Positions 1-12,959 of a stretch of DNA of 64,000 nt are shown here, piece by piece (the stretch's first letter is position 1; each line of letters begins with the position of its first letter). The notes beneath the pieces are model-generated. The model did no database searches and had not been told where the DNA came from. It worked only from the letters and a program-made list of their open reading frames with translations. The translations under genes and the position numbers were made by a program. This DNA is from Allium sativum. Lineage: Eukaryota; Streptophyta; Magnoliopsida; Asparagales; Amaryllidaceae. Location: positions 208,457,231 through 208,521,230 of the forward strand of contig CM060912.1 of assembly GCA_030737875.1 (NCBI GenBank), in the 5' to 3' direction.

Positions 1-1127
1 TCACTAATTAATTTTTACTGGTTAGTTCACTTCATTCTGTACTTCATATTTTAAAACCAATCTACTTATTCTGTTTGGGTTCAAATTCAATACAACTTAA
101 TCTCAATTGGCAACATCCAGTATATAAATTCAACTTATTTCGTATAAGTCGAATTCATTTTAATATTTCGAATCTCAACATTTTTCTTTATTTAATTTTA
201 TTTGGAATTATTTCTAATCCAATCCAATTTTGTTTAACTTAAGTTAAATTTCAATTTATTTGATACGTTTTTACCATTTCAATCTATTCAACTTATAGAA
301 GTTAAATTTTAATTTCAGAATTCAAATTCCTAGGTTTTATTTCAAATTAGTTTGAAATCATATATGTTTATATGCATATATTTATAATCAACTCAACTCA
401 AAACATTTGAATTTCTAAAACAACTCTATTTTCCTCAAACAAATTCCATTAATAAACCTATTATGGTTGCAATCCATCACTTAGAAACTCGAAAATGAAT
501 ACCGATAATCTCGCGATCCATTATCAGAATTATTTTCTCGCCCCTGAAGCGATTTCAATGCTTAAGCAATTCCATAATCCATTTAAAACCATTCTTATTC
601 GAAAAACCTTCAAGTAATGCTATTTTACCTTATAATATTTTAGAAAATATTTTCTAAACACCCGGAATTTAAATTCCAATACTGGTTTGAACTTAATCTT
701 GGTTTATCTCATTTGTATATATTATTCGTATACAAATTATATAACCATTTCAATATTTCATAATCCCATTTGATTGTAATAACAATCAACAGATTCATGT
801 ATAATAATTCAGAAATTATTTCTTTTTTTATAAAAAAAATTAGGTAAAATTATTTCATTTACCCATTTTAAAACAATATTGTATTGAATAGCTTTGTTCG
901 AGAGTTTAGAAACATCTATCGATATAGTTGTACATTCTATATCGACCAGAACTCATAAACCACTCAACAAACCGGTCAACACAATACACAACAATTTTAT
1001 ATCAAATCTACAAATACACGCTCATATATATACACTCAAATTCAATCTAGGGCATTGCTAACCCCATATCTATTGAATCACGCCACAGAGCCAATGTTAC
1101 TACTCAACCTTCAGCTCTGATACCAAA
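1..1127 (-). mobile_element. Internal leader of large-LTR element E1 (partial)
   Basis: This is the 5' end of the interior of a minus-strand LTR retrotransposon whose 5' LTR lies to the right. It is AT-rich with no credible reading frame. Roughly 780-1000, read on the minus strand, aligns by eye with the leader of the small element at 14719-17045: both carry GGTTTATGA-TTCTGGTCGATAT, then TATCGATAG, then GGTAAATGAAATAATTTTACC. The rest of the element lies outside the window, so whether it codes for proteins cannot be judged. Confidence 0.7.
1106..1125 (-). other. Primer-binding site of E1 (initiator tRNA-Met)
   Basis: On the minus strand this reads TGGTATCAGAGCTGAAGG, the usual plant Ty3/gypsy site complementary to the 3' end of initiator tRNA-Met. 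It sits two bases inside the LTR boundary, which fixes the element as minus-strand with its 5' LTR at 1128-11822. Confidence 0.9.
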
Positions 1128-3124
1128 TGTAATGGCCCGAATTTCCGTACCCTTTGAGTTGACTAATCACACCACATGTCCAACCCAAATTGCATAGAAA
1201 TACGAATCATTAGTGGAAAGAAGTTAGAGGATGAGAAATAGAAATAAATATTAGAATAGAAGAAAACGAAGAACACAAGTCATACAACGGAACAAATAAA
1301 ATATACTATATGAAATAACTTTTGAAATAAAATCAGTTGCTATATATACGTACCATCATCAAAGCACAACAGTTATTCCTGAAACAGTTATAAATATCGG
1401 TTTCCAGATACAACATAGTACACAACGGAAAATATAATAGTCTATAGCTAACTGGTGAAGCGTCCTGCTTCAAGCTCCTCTAAGTGAATCTGTAAAATCC
1501 CGACTACTTGATTGCCCGTACAAATTTGGGCACCCAAGAGTTTAGGGAAAACAAACAAAATAAACTCAGGGTCAGTCATGGGACGGGTGTGAGTAAACTC
1601 CAACCATTTGTTTAACATTCAAAATCCTTTCGAAAGAAATGATAATCGTAAGACCTATTCACACATAAACATGGATGGTTTTTACCTTACGATAACCAAA
1701 AACATTTTTGATATCAAATCCAGTGATATTACAGTAGTGTCTAAATCATATAAATCGAAATCTAGCGGAACGCTTGCATCTCACGCTCCATATATAATAT
1801 TAAATCAAAAAGCGTATGGCGCTTATTGGAGATTGGATTTCCAACATGACAAGGTATGGAACCACCTTCCGATAGTGTATCTTTAAAGGGGAATACACTG
1901 GGTTCAACAAGAATGACTTGCAGCCCGACCCACACATGGTTGGCTACTCATTTAACTTGAGTGTACTGAGCATATTATCACCAACGGTTGTAATCAGCAA
2001 CCGTTACCGAAAGCATACAACAACGAATAAAATAAGAAGCAAATGGAATTTCTCTAGACAAGGTGATAATACCCCTAATGGGAATGACCCACATGGTTAT
2101 GCTGCTTGCCCGATTTTTGTCATTTCCTGGTTGATGAGGCTTGAGGTCACGATTTTCTTTTAGAATATCTTGCCCTAGTTTACTTGGGATGCTACATTGT
2201 CAGGCCCATCAATATTCGTTGTCCGGGGATTGGACAAACCGAAGGCACCATTCTATTAATCCATCTTGGGCAATTTCTAACTAGGGTTAATAGAACAACC
2301 CTTGCACTTTACTCCGTCTTCAATTATCTTTAGCATAAGTTGATTTGTAACACTTATGCCAATACGGAGTGGTTTTCAGATGTTAAATCTGATCCCGGTC
2401 TCTCCGTATTGATGGCGGAGGTATAAAATAAACAAACTTTGATAGCCGGTGATTTAACTATCAAAGGAAACATCCATACAACAAATAATCCTATTTCCAA
2501 ATGGAAATTCTACTAGTCAACCATCAAATAACACTAGATCCTTTTAAAACCATTTCTAATTAAATTATCATTTCCAATTCCCATTTCACATCTTTCAAAG
2601 CTCTATTTCCTCTCTCGATTTCTTGGAAAAAATATTTCTAATATCCTGATTTCTTTATTCGAGAAAATATCTCTTATTGCAGTTAGAAAACATTTCTAAA
2701 TATTCACGAACCCTTATTTTCAATATTCAGAAAATATACTTTATTAATATCATAAAATATTTCCATATTCCATTTCTAAATTCCTTGTTGACCAATTCAT
2801 TTCATTTCCTACACGTAGAAAATATCTCTCGTTTTATTTGGGAAAAACATTTCAAAATCCTTTTAGATTAACCTGATGTTATAAAAACATCGTTATTATA
2901 ACTCATACCTTTTAACATTTTTTAACTAACCATATTGCTAACCAATCCTCACTATCGAATCTTAACCATTCTCCATCAATCATGAAGTCAATCAAGTTGG
3001 GGTATAATTACCTCTCAGACCTTAATTGAACAACATTCTCAATTTTGAATTTGCCAAAGCTCACAACTTCAAACAAAATATCGCTTATGCGACTCTCAGA
3101 TTCAATCTAAGAATCCACTTCTTT

Positions 3125-3310
3125 TACGGAAAAATATTGATTATAACGGTAGCGTTATAATCGTTGTTTCCAAACATTAATTATAATAGAAGCGTTATAA
3201 TCGCTGTTTAGATTTATAAAACATTTATTATAACAACAGTTTTATAATCACTATTTAGATTTATAAAACATTTATCATAACAGCAGCGTTATAATCGATG
3301 TTCCCAAGTA
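3125..3310. repeat. Short tandem repeat in the E1 LTR
   Basis: About four degenerate units of roughly 54 bp share ATTATAACNNNAGCGTTATAATCG(A/C)TGTTT followed by ACATTTAT. Each unit holds a small inverted repeat (ATTATAAC / GTTATAAT). It is a local tandem expansion within the LTR. Confidence 0.6.
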
Positions 3311-4484
3311 TTTGGTTTGTAAAAGTATAACTTGTACTTATTAATCTCAATAAATAAATTTATAGGTAAATAATTAAATAATTAAATTTGATTCAAACGG
3401 AAAGTATAAACAACTATTTCCCTAAATTCGATATAATCGAATTCCAGTAAATAACCCTCTCTCTAATAATATATATTCGATTTATATTCCGAACATCGGA
3501 ATTTATCTACCATTCCAGCTTAACTCAAATGGCCTTAATATTTATTTCCATTTGTAATCATTTTCTTCCAACTGTTATTCAATTTCAAATATGAATTTCA
3601 TTCCTTAATAGGAATCTAGACTAGTTTATTCAAATCAACTTGATTTTTATTTGCAAATATCATTACTACTCAACTTCGAGTTATCGATTCACTTTTGAAA
3701 TCCATATCATATTCTATTTCATTCCTAAACTTCATTTATAAAAATACTGTTCCATCAGCACTTTCTCCTTTTATTTTACACAATTCAAATTTTCTTTCTA
3801 AATGGATATACAAGGTATACATCCCCTGATTTCCAAAATCAATTTTATTTGCTTTCTATAAATCCCTTCTCATATGGTAATTTTAACTTAAAATAATATT
3901 AAAATATTTCAAAACATAGAGTTTTATTGACATAACTATAAATATTGGAAAAAAATCAATCGTTGTCCTTCGAAAACAAATTCCCATTTCTATTTCTCAT
4001 TTAAATTTCCATTTGAAATTATATTTCCAAATTCAAATTTCGTTTATAAATGTTTTCACTTTAAACCATTATTCACTTCAGTCGTGAATACTATTCCTTT
4101 TTATGTAATCAAATTTATTTGATTTCATACTAAATATCTCAAATCCAATTTTCTTTTATTTACTTCTCTCGTTCATAATTCCCTTTATAACTTGCTAAGT
4201 TCAATCCCAATTTCGAATATCGGTTTTAAAACACCTCTCCACTTTTCTATTTAAATTAGAACTTGAATTTATATTTTCAATTTATCCAATAATAAAAATA
4301 TCACTTAATTTATAAACTCATTTATAATTTACTTCTTATTTTATCCATTTAAATAGGTTTCTATTTCCAAATCTATTCGATATTTACTTTCTAGTTTTGG
4401 GGATAAATTCCATTTTTAAATCTCAATTTTGTTTTCCATATTCGAAAATGTTTTACGGTATCTAAAATACCAAGATTCTAGGGC

Positions 4485-4489
4485 TAGGG
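4485..4489. repeat. TSD of the solo LTR (left)
   Basis: TAGGG directly before the solo LTR at 4490. The identical TAGGG follows it at 9098-9102. Confidence 0.9.
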
Positions 4490-5339
4490 TGTAACAATCC
4501 GGAAAATCAGAACCAATTTAAATCTTTTAATTTGGCTATTTTAATGAATTTTGAATATTTAAAATAATTTATTTCAAATAATAAGGTCAAAAAAATTCTT
4601 TTGGATCGATGTTGGAAAATAAATAATTTATTTTAATTATAAAACAAGGCCTGAAATGGCGCAACAGTTTGAAAATTTGAATTCGAACTTTGACTGACCG
4701 TACATGATGCAAAATAAAACAGATTTTAGTGAAACCAAAAATATTTAAATCTTTTTATGAATATCTTTCTAACGAATCTGAAAAATCGAAATTTCATAGC
4801 GGGAATCAAAAGTTATGGCCAAATGAATTTTCAGAAAGGTCGCTATGGAATTAGTATTGCCCGTGAAAATAGACATTTTGCAAATGACCTTCTTTTTTTA
4901 TGAAACCACTTTTGTCAGATCCGGAATGTAAAATTATTGCTAGATTTCAAATTCCATAATTTTTCGAGTTAATACGTGAGTGTGGCAAAGGAAAATGTGT
5001 TTAGTTAATTTCAGTCAATTTGGATCGACCAAAAAATGACCATTTTTCAGACGATCTTCAAATTCGACGAAACTAGCTTTTTTGGGACTGTATCGTCCTA
5101 ACATAGCCAGATTTATTTTTCTGGAATTTTTAGAATTAGTAGGTGGCCCCAGCAAATTAAAATATACGTTCAAATCAAAATTTGAATGTTTTACATTTTA
5201 ATTTGAAGAAAAACTGACTGAAACAGTCGGATGGGCTTACGAAACATATTCCATTGTGTTTGGAATGGGGGTAATTAGCTAGGGACGACAGTCGTTGGGG
5301 TTTGAATTAGAGTTCGTTTGGAGAAAGAGATAGTTTTGG

Positions 5340-5765
5340 AATTTATATAAATATTGGCGAATCAGAAAATTCCATTCATTAATTAAAAAAAAAACTCGAT
5401 TTTCTCTCTCCTCGATACCCGATGAATGACGAAAGCACCTTCTTCTCTTCCCTCCTCGATTCCTCTTAAACGGCTCAACGAAATTCAAAGCTCCTTCGGA
5501 GTAATTTGTAGATCTTTCCATCCTCTTTAAATCCATATATGCATTGGAATTTATCGTTGATTATATCGAGAGATCCACCCCTGTGAAGCCCGCGACTTCA
5601 GAGTATCGCCGTCGCCGACTCCGGCCATCGATCTCCACCGCACCACCCTGCGCGGAGGCACCATTCCTCCCTCCTCGTCGTTGTACAAGCTGATCGTCCA
5701 ACCACCTCACGGATTCGACGAAAAATCCAAACCTAGTTTGGAACCATTTGCTGAAAGGTACGGCC
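5340..5765 (+). promoter_or_regulatory. AT-to-GC island of the solo LTR, possible promoter and leader
   Basis: A TATA-like TTTATATAAATA at 5342-5353 is followed by a CT-rich stretch and then a GC-rich island (5580-5720). This lies 0.85-1.27 kb from the LTR start. An island at the same relative place occurs in LARD-A (22970-23260, inverted) and in the LTR at 62849 (63770 onward). Calling it a promoter plus transcribed leader is inference from position and composition. Confidence 0.4.
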
Positions 5766-6517
5766 TATTTTAATTTAAACTGATTTCGACAAATAAAAAC
5801 GTTGCAAATGTAAAAAAATCATATCTTTTTGCTATGTGGTCAAAATCTAGTGAAACAAGAGACATCAGACTCGTGTGGACGTCTTCTACATTTTAGAAGA
5901 GACCGGAGAATTTTTAGAGCTTCCTACAATTTTTGAAGGAGTGGAACCCAATGTAAGATTTATAAATTCAAAACGATATCGAATGGCGATGTATAAGTTA
6001 TATAATCGAAGTATAAGTTATACAAGCGTTGTACACCTCATGTATAAGCGTTGTATAAATTATATATGTGACGTATAAGTTATATATACGTTGTAAAAAT
6101 TATATGTGAGTTGAATGGAATTGAAATGAAAGTAAAATATATTTATATACATATATATATACACTCCCCTCGTCCACAGACCATGGACGATATATAATGG
6201 TTGTGATTGTTTGGATTTTGGTTGACGTGAAATTTGGTTGATAAATGTGAATGGTTGCTAATGATTGCTTGTGGTTGAAACAAAATTGGAATTGTTTGTA
6301 GCAAAATCCATTGGGATATGAAAATGAATCGAAATATTTAGATTATAAGGATAAGCCCCTTAGGGAACGCCACGAGGCGTAAGGTAGTGCGAGGAGCCGT
6401 ACTCGGGACAGTGCCGGTTTTAAACCCCCTGTCGTTATGCTGCCGAAGTTTTCTGAAATATTCATTTGTTTGATTTATATTCATGTATTGAAATATATTC
6501 ATGTGTTGGAAAATAAT

Positions 6518-6760
6518 CATGTTTGAAATAAGTTGTTTAGACAATAAAAATCACATTTTTATTATATATATGAATCGCTAAAAATAATCATGTTTGAAAT
6601 AAATTGTTTTGACAATAAAATTCACATTTTTATTATATATATGAATCACTAAAAATATTTAGGTTTGAAATAAATTGTTTTGACAATAAAAATCACATTT
6701 TTATTATATGTATGAAGTGTTAAAAATAGTCATGTCTTGAAATAAGTATTTGATGGGTAA
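6518..6760. repeat. ~69-bp tandem repeat in the solo LTR
   Basis: Three to four units each contain AATCACATTTTTATTATATATATGAA, here described as AT-rich with a CACATTTTTATTATAT core, followed by TAAAAAT and TTTGAAATAA(G/A)TTGTTTTGAC. It is a local duplication with no coding meaning. Confidence 0.7.
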
Positions 6761-6815
6761 AAATATTATTTTTATCAAATATATGAAATGAAAATGGTTT
6801 GGAAATTGAAGAACG

Positions 6816-7300
6816 GATTATATTTTTATATATAAATATAATTAAAATAAAACGGATAATGACGCTACAGCTCGTGTTTTGAAATCATGATTTTAAACGA
6901 TTATTACGGGAGATCTGACCGTCGGATTTTCCCGAAACCGAAACCGTTGGTTTCACTTTGAAAATATCTTTCCAACGATACCAAATTTGCAAAGATCCAA
7001 CAGTTAGATTGTGTGAAATGATTAATTCAAATATGAATAAAAATAGCGCCAGAATGGATTATATTTTTATATATATATATATAATTAAAATAAATCGAAT
7101 AACGACACTGCAGTTCGTATTTTGAAATCGTAACTTCAAACGATTGTACCGGGAGATCCGATCGTCGGATTTTCCCAAAACTGGAACCGTTGGGTCCGTT
7201 TTGAAAAGATCTTTCCAATGATATAAAATTTGTAAAGATCCAACAGTTAGATTTTCAGATATGTGTAAATCAAAAATGAAGAAAAACAGCGCCATGGCCG
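6816..7300. repeat. ~237-bp tandem duplication in the solo LTR
   Basis: Two diverged copies start near 6816 and 7053. Both run from GGATTATATTTTTATATATA through CGGGAGATC(T/C)GA(C/T)CGTCGG to CCAACAGTTAGATT. The middle block also occurs once in the LARD-A LTRs (inverted, near 20870 and 28920) and in LARD-B (near 42370). Confidence 0.7.
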
Positions 7301-9097
7301 CGTTATGGCCTGAAGCGTCGTTTGAATAAATTGGGTATTTTTAAGTAAATAAAAATAGTGATAAATCGTTATAAAATATTATAAATGATATGGAATGGAA
7401 ATAAACCGAATTCACTCGGTTTATTGGATATTTGATGGTTGAATGTGTTTGACACGAAAATTGCATTAATAAACTGAATTATGGACGTCAAATAATTTAA
7501 CCATGGAAATGAATTGATTAGAATTCTAAATATACGTGAATTAATTGAAAAAGCCGAGTTAAATCTCATTTCAAATAATTGGTCGACGATTAGAAATTGA
7601 CGATGAAGACGGTGGTTGAAGACCTGAGGTCTTCACATCGTCTGGATGGTTGTTGATGTCTTGATTGGGAGGCATCCCAAAACAAGGTAATAAGTGGTGG
7701 TCGTCCAGACGTACTTGGAGATCGATCGGATGTGCGAGGGCCTCTCTTCTGTATTAGACATATAGGACGAGGAATAAGGTGCCTCTGGTTTCGTTCAGAC
7801 CTAGAACAGACTTGTAAATGGATGTGTGTCTGACGTTATAGATTGACGACGTGGCATGCAGAGATGTTGTGATCAAGGCTTTTGTTGAAAAGCAAAGTCT
7901 TGTGGTTGATGATCAAAGAATGGCTTTAATACAGCTAGCTTTGTGTATAGCGTTGATTCGTGAGCCTCACACCCCGGTATGTACTAGAAACGGGAGAGGA
8001 CTGCAGGGAGGCCATGCATTTCCTTCTAGCTAGGAGTGGTGTCAGCATTTTACAAGCCCTGACGTTTTACTTATGTGGATGATGGATATAGAGGTGCCTC
8101 GGTTATATCAGTCGTTCTAGGGAAATAGTTTGGTCGGGATATGACCAGTTTACGCCCCATAGGGTGGGGAAACGCTGTGTTTAGGCATTTTAATCCACTC
8201 CATGTGGACCGGCCCTGAAGATCCAAGGGTCGATGCAGTCTGACCCTGAGGCTCGGGCTAGAGAATCTCGAAGCGGTTAGGACGATCCCTTGCCTTGGTT
8301 CATGACGGAAATACAATTTCCAAATACGACACCGTGCGGTTTTGATTGTAAACCCATATATGACGACATGATATATGGTACCCATGCCATCTATGATTGA
8401 TACTTATGATTGAAATTGTTTTTGACACATCTAAACACTAGTAATAATATCAAATGCTTTTGTTTTATTCGAATCAAGCATATTTTGGCCATTATAAGGT
8501 AAAACTCTATCCTCCGACTTGCGTTGCATTGTGTGATGGGAACTGAGTCTTATAATGGCTTCATTTTTGTAAAAAGCATTGTGATGTTTAAATGATTTAC
8601 TTGTTTTTAGCATTGGCAATCCAATGGAGTAAGCCCGTTCCGTGTTAGCGGCGTGGTCCTATGATTGGCCTTATTATAAAATAAGTTAAGTAGATTTCTC
8701 ATACCAGTCCCATGACTGACTCATAGTTTGTTTCACTTGCAAACTCGGGTGCCCTATTTTCTACACGGGCAGCCTTGTATTCGGGTTTAAGCAGGCTCTT
8801 TCTGGATAGCTATGGAGTTGAAGATGGATTATATCACTTCTTTCTTTTTATGTTGTTCAGCTCCTGTTATGTATATTATGTTTGATTCGGCTGTAGACAT
8901 TTTATATAAAGCTAAAACTATATTTGGTACTAAGTGTGATCCTGTATACTGTGTAACTCTGATGATTATTATTTTCAGTGTAATTTGATGTACATTATCT
9001 GGTGTATTTATTTATTTCTGTTCTATTGTTATTTGTTTATGTGTTATATTCCAAAGATTACCTTGCCACCGTGGAGCAGAGGTTTGGGGTTGTCACA

Positions 9098-9102
9098 TAG
9101 GG
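9098..9102. repeat. TSD of the solo LTR (right)
   Basis: TAGGG follows the CACA end at 9097 and matches 4485-4489 exactly. Confidence 0.9.
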
Positions 9103-11288
9103 TAAATCAAACACAACATATCTAATCACGGATTATATAACACATCATATATCACAATCAAATAAAAACTGTAAATAAATGTTGAGGAATCCAGTTGGAT
9201 CCATCCAACCTGTTTCCCTGCATCCATAGATGTTAATTAGCATCAATAATATTATTTCACATTAATATGAAATATCAGAACTAATAATCGATCAACGATG
9301 TAATCATATCGACCATTTCAACCCATTTTATCAACTATTTAACCAATCGACCATTGCACAGTATAAAATTACTATAAATAAATTTAAAACTCGTTTATAT
9401 AAAAATATATACGAGTCAGAGTTCAGTGAGGTTACTCACTTGGTTTTTGCAGTTGACAGTTCTGCATTTGTTTTGTTTAAAATCAAACAGGATTTTGATT
9501 TTATCATGAAATATCTGTAGCTCCAATATCAGCGAAATTGCTTTCAAAATGTAGATTTCTTCATTACGGCCTCAACGTGACCGATTTTGTTAGATTCTGT
9601 TAACGAGTGAAATAGATATCAACGTTATAAGTTTTAACTTAAATTAGAATTATATAAACCACTAGTCACTTCAATTATAATTACCACTGTAAATCATGAT
9701 TTAGGCCTAAACCCCGTTCCGTCTTCCCAATGTCGCTGCACGTACCACCAATCACCGAGATGGCCCTGAAACCATCCGTTGATTTTTGCAGTATGGTTGG
9801 AGCTACCTTCCTTTTAGATTAGACCGAAATTGTCTTGTGTAACTGGTAATACTTCCGTCGTCTTAACTAACTTGACCCACTCAAAATCCTTTATGCTAAG
9901 AACTGTAGCAGCTTCTTCCTCTACCATGTTCGAATGTTGCTCCAGTTAAAGAAACAGAACAAAAGAACATGGCCTTACCCGGAAACTTACTTCCACCTTT
10001 CTTCCCATCTCAGTATGTTTTTCCCGACTGTTTTCTGATGCTTTTCCTCCAAACGTTTAAAATAATTCCATCCTGATCTCGTTAAACTGACTGCATTATA
10101 ATGAACAGCTCCCGACCAGAAACTCCCCCCTTGTGGCCCTTCATCTTCTTACCAAAAACCACCAACCTTCACCGCGACATGGCCAAACACTCTAACATAC
10201 TGTTCTCTACACGAATCCTCCCTTCAAAGTCAAGTTCGAATCCCAACTCAACTAGCAAGAGTATCCCATAATGCTACAGGTTGCGTTCATGCATCAGCTC
10301 ATCAACAAAGCGGATCCAGATCAGGATCTTCTCCCTTATTATTCTGACAGTTCTTCACGCACTTCCTTCATTCACAAAGAATGATCACAACAACTTTTTT
10401 ATATATAGATCAAAGAGGCAGATTTGATTTCACCTCCTGTACAGATTCCAACTCGCCAGGAAGAAAACATACAATTTCTCCCTACGCACGCTTCCTCACC
10501 CATCGTTATCTAGACCGTCGAAGTGTCCTCGAAGAGCGCCAGTGTAAGCACATCCACCTCCTTACCCATCGCTAATAGTTATGAGCGGCTCGCCTTCCTC
10601 TCACAAAATTCCGTTTCCAGCACATCTTAGCACTGTACGGGAGAGGATATCGACCAAACTTGCCATCAATTCCTCTCAAGTCGGCATGCTATCTGTAGTT
10701 TAATCCCATGAATCCCAAAATGAAACCGACTACGTGAATTAAACCTTTAATTTCCCCCAAAATCGAAAGCCTAGGTCGCTCTGACTTTGTACCAGCGAAT
10801 AGAGGTGATTCAAATTAGTAAATCCCATCTGAAGTAGAAGATAAACGAAAAAGGAACTCGAGAATATGAGTATCTCGATTTTACATAATTCTCCCTGAAT
10901 TGAATATGATTTTCGAAGGGGGTGGTTTTATTTTTTTGAGGAAGAAGTTTCGGTTGTTTTCTAAAAGGAAGAAATAGAAAGGCCAGCTTGTCTCATTTAT
11001 AACGATTTGAGTGGCTTGGCACGCACGGATCAGAAATTACTTTGCAAGCACAATAGTTGTTGCCTTGGTGCCCATGGTTTCAAAAGACTTAGGATGCATT
11101 ATTGAAATAAAATGGTTATGAGAGAAGGCTTGTTGAAGTGTACACAGTACGGTGGAAATTTTAATTTATTTGTTTAATATAATATGTTTTTGAAATATAC
11201 AGTTCGTGTACCCCGTTACTCTGTTTGCTTATGGACTTCTAACAAAAAAATAAAAATAGCTTTGTGACGAGCAATGTACCAGAATTTT

Positions 11289-11398
11289 AAAACTATAAAT
11301 AAATATATCAGTTAACTTATTCTATAAGATTCAAAAAATGCTGAAAACTATAAATAAATAGATTAGTTAACTTATTCTATAAGATTCAAAAAATGCTG
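11289..11398. repeat. 55-bp tandem duplication near the E1 LTR start
   Basis: Two nearly identical 55-bp units begin AAAACTATAAATAAATA at 11289 and 11344 and end AAAAAATGCTGA. They differ at a few bases, which suggests a fairly recent local duplication. Confidence 0.85.
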
Positions 11399-11822
11399 AT
11401 ATGGGGTGTAGATTACTTCAAATAAAAAGTTGCTTATTTTCTAAATTAAAAATCAAAGTAAAATTCTTAAAAATAAATTATAGCTATGCCTTGAAAATCT
11501 TGTCAAGATAATCTATTTTGGATTTTATAAAATTAATTCCGTTAAAATCCTATATCGTTTGAAAATTAAAATCAAACCAATCTCCAATTAATAAATAAAT
11601 TACGTATCCAGTCTGAATAAATACATATAGCTTCAAAATAATCTAATTTAAATTTTAAACTCGATATTTCTATGTTTAATTTATAACGATATTCTATATA
11701 AATTAAAAATCCATTTATTTTATTAAATAAATTCCTTATAAATTTCTATATATAATTCAAATAAAATATTTAAAACTAATTTAAGTATTCAGAATTCAAT
11801 GACAAAAGTCCGGGTCGTTACA

Positions 11823-12058
11823 CCGCCAATGATCCAAATATCGTTCAAGCTAAGTAATTCTTCTTTATTTGATTTTTCACAATCTGGAAATTAGAATATT
11901 TATGTCGATTGTAGCTAGCTCAGATCTTGTTATAACACATAAAACTCAAGCCCAATTAGTCGATTCTAGCTAGCATTAAGACATGCTCTATCTAACTTGC
12001 AATAGGTTTTATTGGTTGTTCCGTTATTGTTGCTTCATGAAAAAAATAGGAGTCTTGT
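11823..12058. other. Unassigned flank beside E1
   Basis: This is the sequence just outside the E1 LTR. I see no gene or repeat in it. The first bases, CCGCC, should be one copy of the E1 target-site duplication. Confidence 0.4.
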
Positions 12059-12622
12059 CTAAGTTAACTGGGTAAATTGAGTAATTTGGAGGTTGTGCGT
12101 CACTGATATGCAAAAGATTGTCTTCCAATTTCTCATAAGAGAAGTGCATATAATTAAAATCACCAAAGATAATAGCGGGAAATTGGAAGTATGAAGGAGA
12201 GGGAGTTTATCCACTAAGGACTGCCTGATACTTCGGGTATTGTCAGCATAAATGGATGCAAGAAAAAATGTTGAAATGTTGGGAAAATGAGTAATTTGAG
12301 AGCGAACGTTTTTCCTAGAGAATATAGATGAGGAAACACTAAAAGTTATGGGTTCCACATTACTGAGATGTGACAATAAGGAGCTTATAGAGAACGTCAA
12401 TGTTGCCTCGTGTTGTTGTTAAGAAACATGAATGTTACAGAAATATGTATAAAAGACTGGTTGTGTAAATGCCGTAAATGCAATGCCATATGTTAAAGAT
12501 TGTTTTTTTTTGCTTGAAGTCCGCTTTCTGTTTTGTTTTTCTGATAAAAGAATGACGGAAGTAGGCAGTCTATTCTCAAGCATGGCAACAATAGAAGCCC
12601 TGTCAAACTGAAAGAGGTTCAT
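12059..12622 (-). pseudogene. LINE endonuclease fragment (broken)
   Basis: Two minus-strand frames (12419-12622 and 12059-12400) resemble the N-terminal apurinic/apyrimidinic-type endonuclease of plant L1-clade LINEs. Visible landmarks are a segment reading FFLASIYADNTRSIRQSLVD, as in the 'vYa..n...R..lW' region, and, in a neighbouring frame at about 12140-12185, FPAIIFGDFNYMHFS with the GDFN catalytic signature, followed by EKLED. The frame changes between these two and between the two longer frames, so it is not functional. No reverse transcriptase portion is nearby. It is a short, old, truncated insertion. The GDFN context makes the family call reasonable, but identity is by eye only. Confidence 0.55.
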
Positions 12623-12959
12623 TTTATTATCATATTATATAACGTATTAAATATTATATTATTTGATCAAAAAAATGATCCGAAATTGTGGCTCAATGTG
12701 GAATATTGGTTGTAATACTGTTATAGTCCATTCTTATCTCTACAACGTTCAATAATTGCATTTTTTTCTTCTTTGAAACTTGTGTTGTTCTACAAGACTG
12801 TACCTTTTGCTTGTTTTATTAGGTGATTTCACTAGCTAATTAACAAACATGTCTTTTGAATCAGTCTTGTTCATGTTTACTCAATTAAGGGCTCACTCGC
12901 AACATATTTAGTGTTTAACTATGTTGAGTGTCAAACACACTGATATGGAGTATGCTTAG

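Larger units (their letters stand above)
4490..9097 (+). mobile_element. Solo LTR of the large-LTR family
   Basis: The sequence starts TGTAACAATCCGG and ends GGGGTTGTCACA, and is flanked by a perfect 5-bp TSD (TAGGG). No PBS, PPT or interior is present, so it is a solo LTR of 4608 bp left by recombination between two LTRs. Its start resembles the LARD-A LTR start read on the minus strand (ATTTTGAATATTTAAAATAA and neighbours). The block at 4800-5100 matches 23552-23880 (inverted) and 63180-63500. It lies inside the E1 LTR, so it inserted later than E1. Confidence 0.92.
1128..11822 (-). repeat. 5' LTR of E1, interrupted by a solo LTR
   Basis: The plus strand begins TGTAATGGCCCGAA and ends CCGGGTCGTTACA, an imperfect terminal inverted repeat of the TG...CA kind. 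Removing the nested solo LTR and one TSD copy leaves about 6.08 kb, close in size to the LTRs of LARD-A and LARD-B. A block near 1527-1600 (GGTCAGTCATG..GGTGTGAG) is shared with the LARD LTRs. Short ORFs inside are chance frames. A GC-richer stretch lies at about 9700-10700, 1.1-2.1 kb from the LTR's own 5' end (11822). The distal TSD is outside the window; the near flank is 11823-11827, CCGCC. Confidence 0.8.

Noticed and set aside
8071..8385. 104-residue minus-strand frame
   Set aside because: Lies in the solo LTR, in a block also present in LARD-A where it is not open; no family resemblance.
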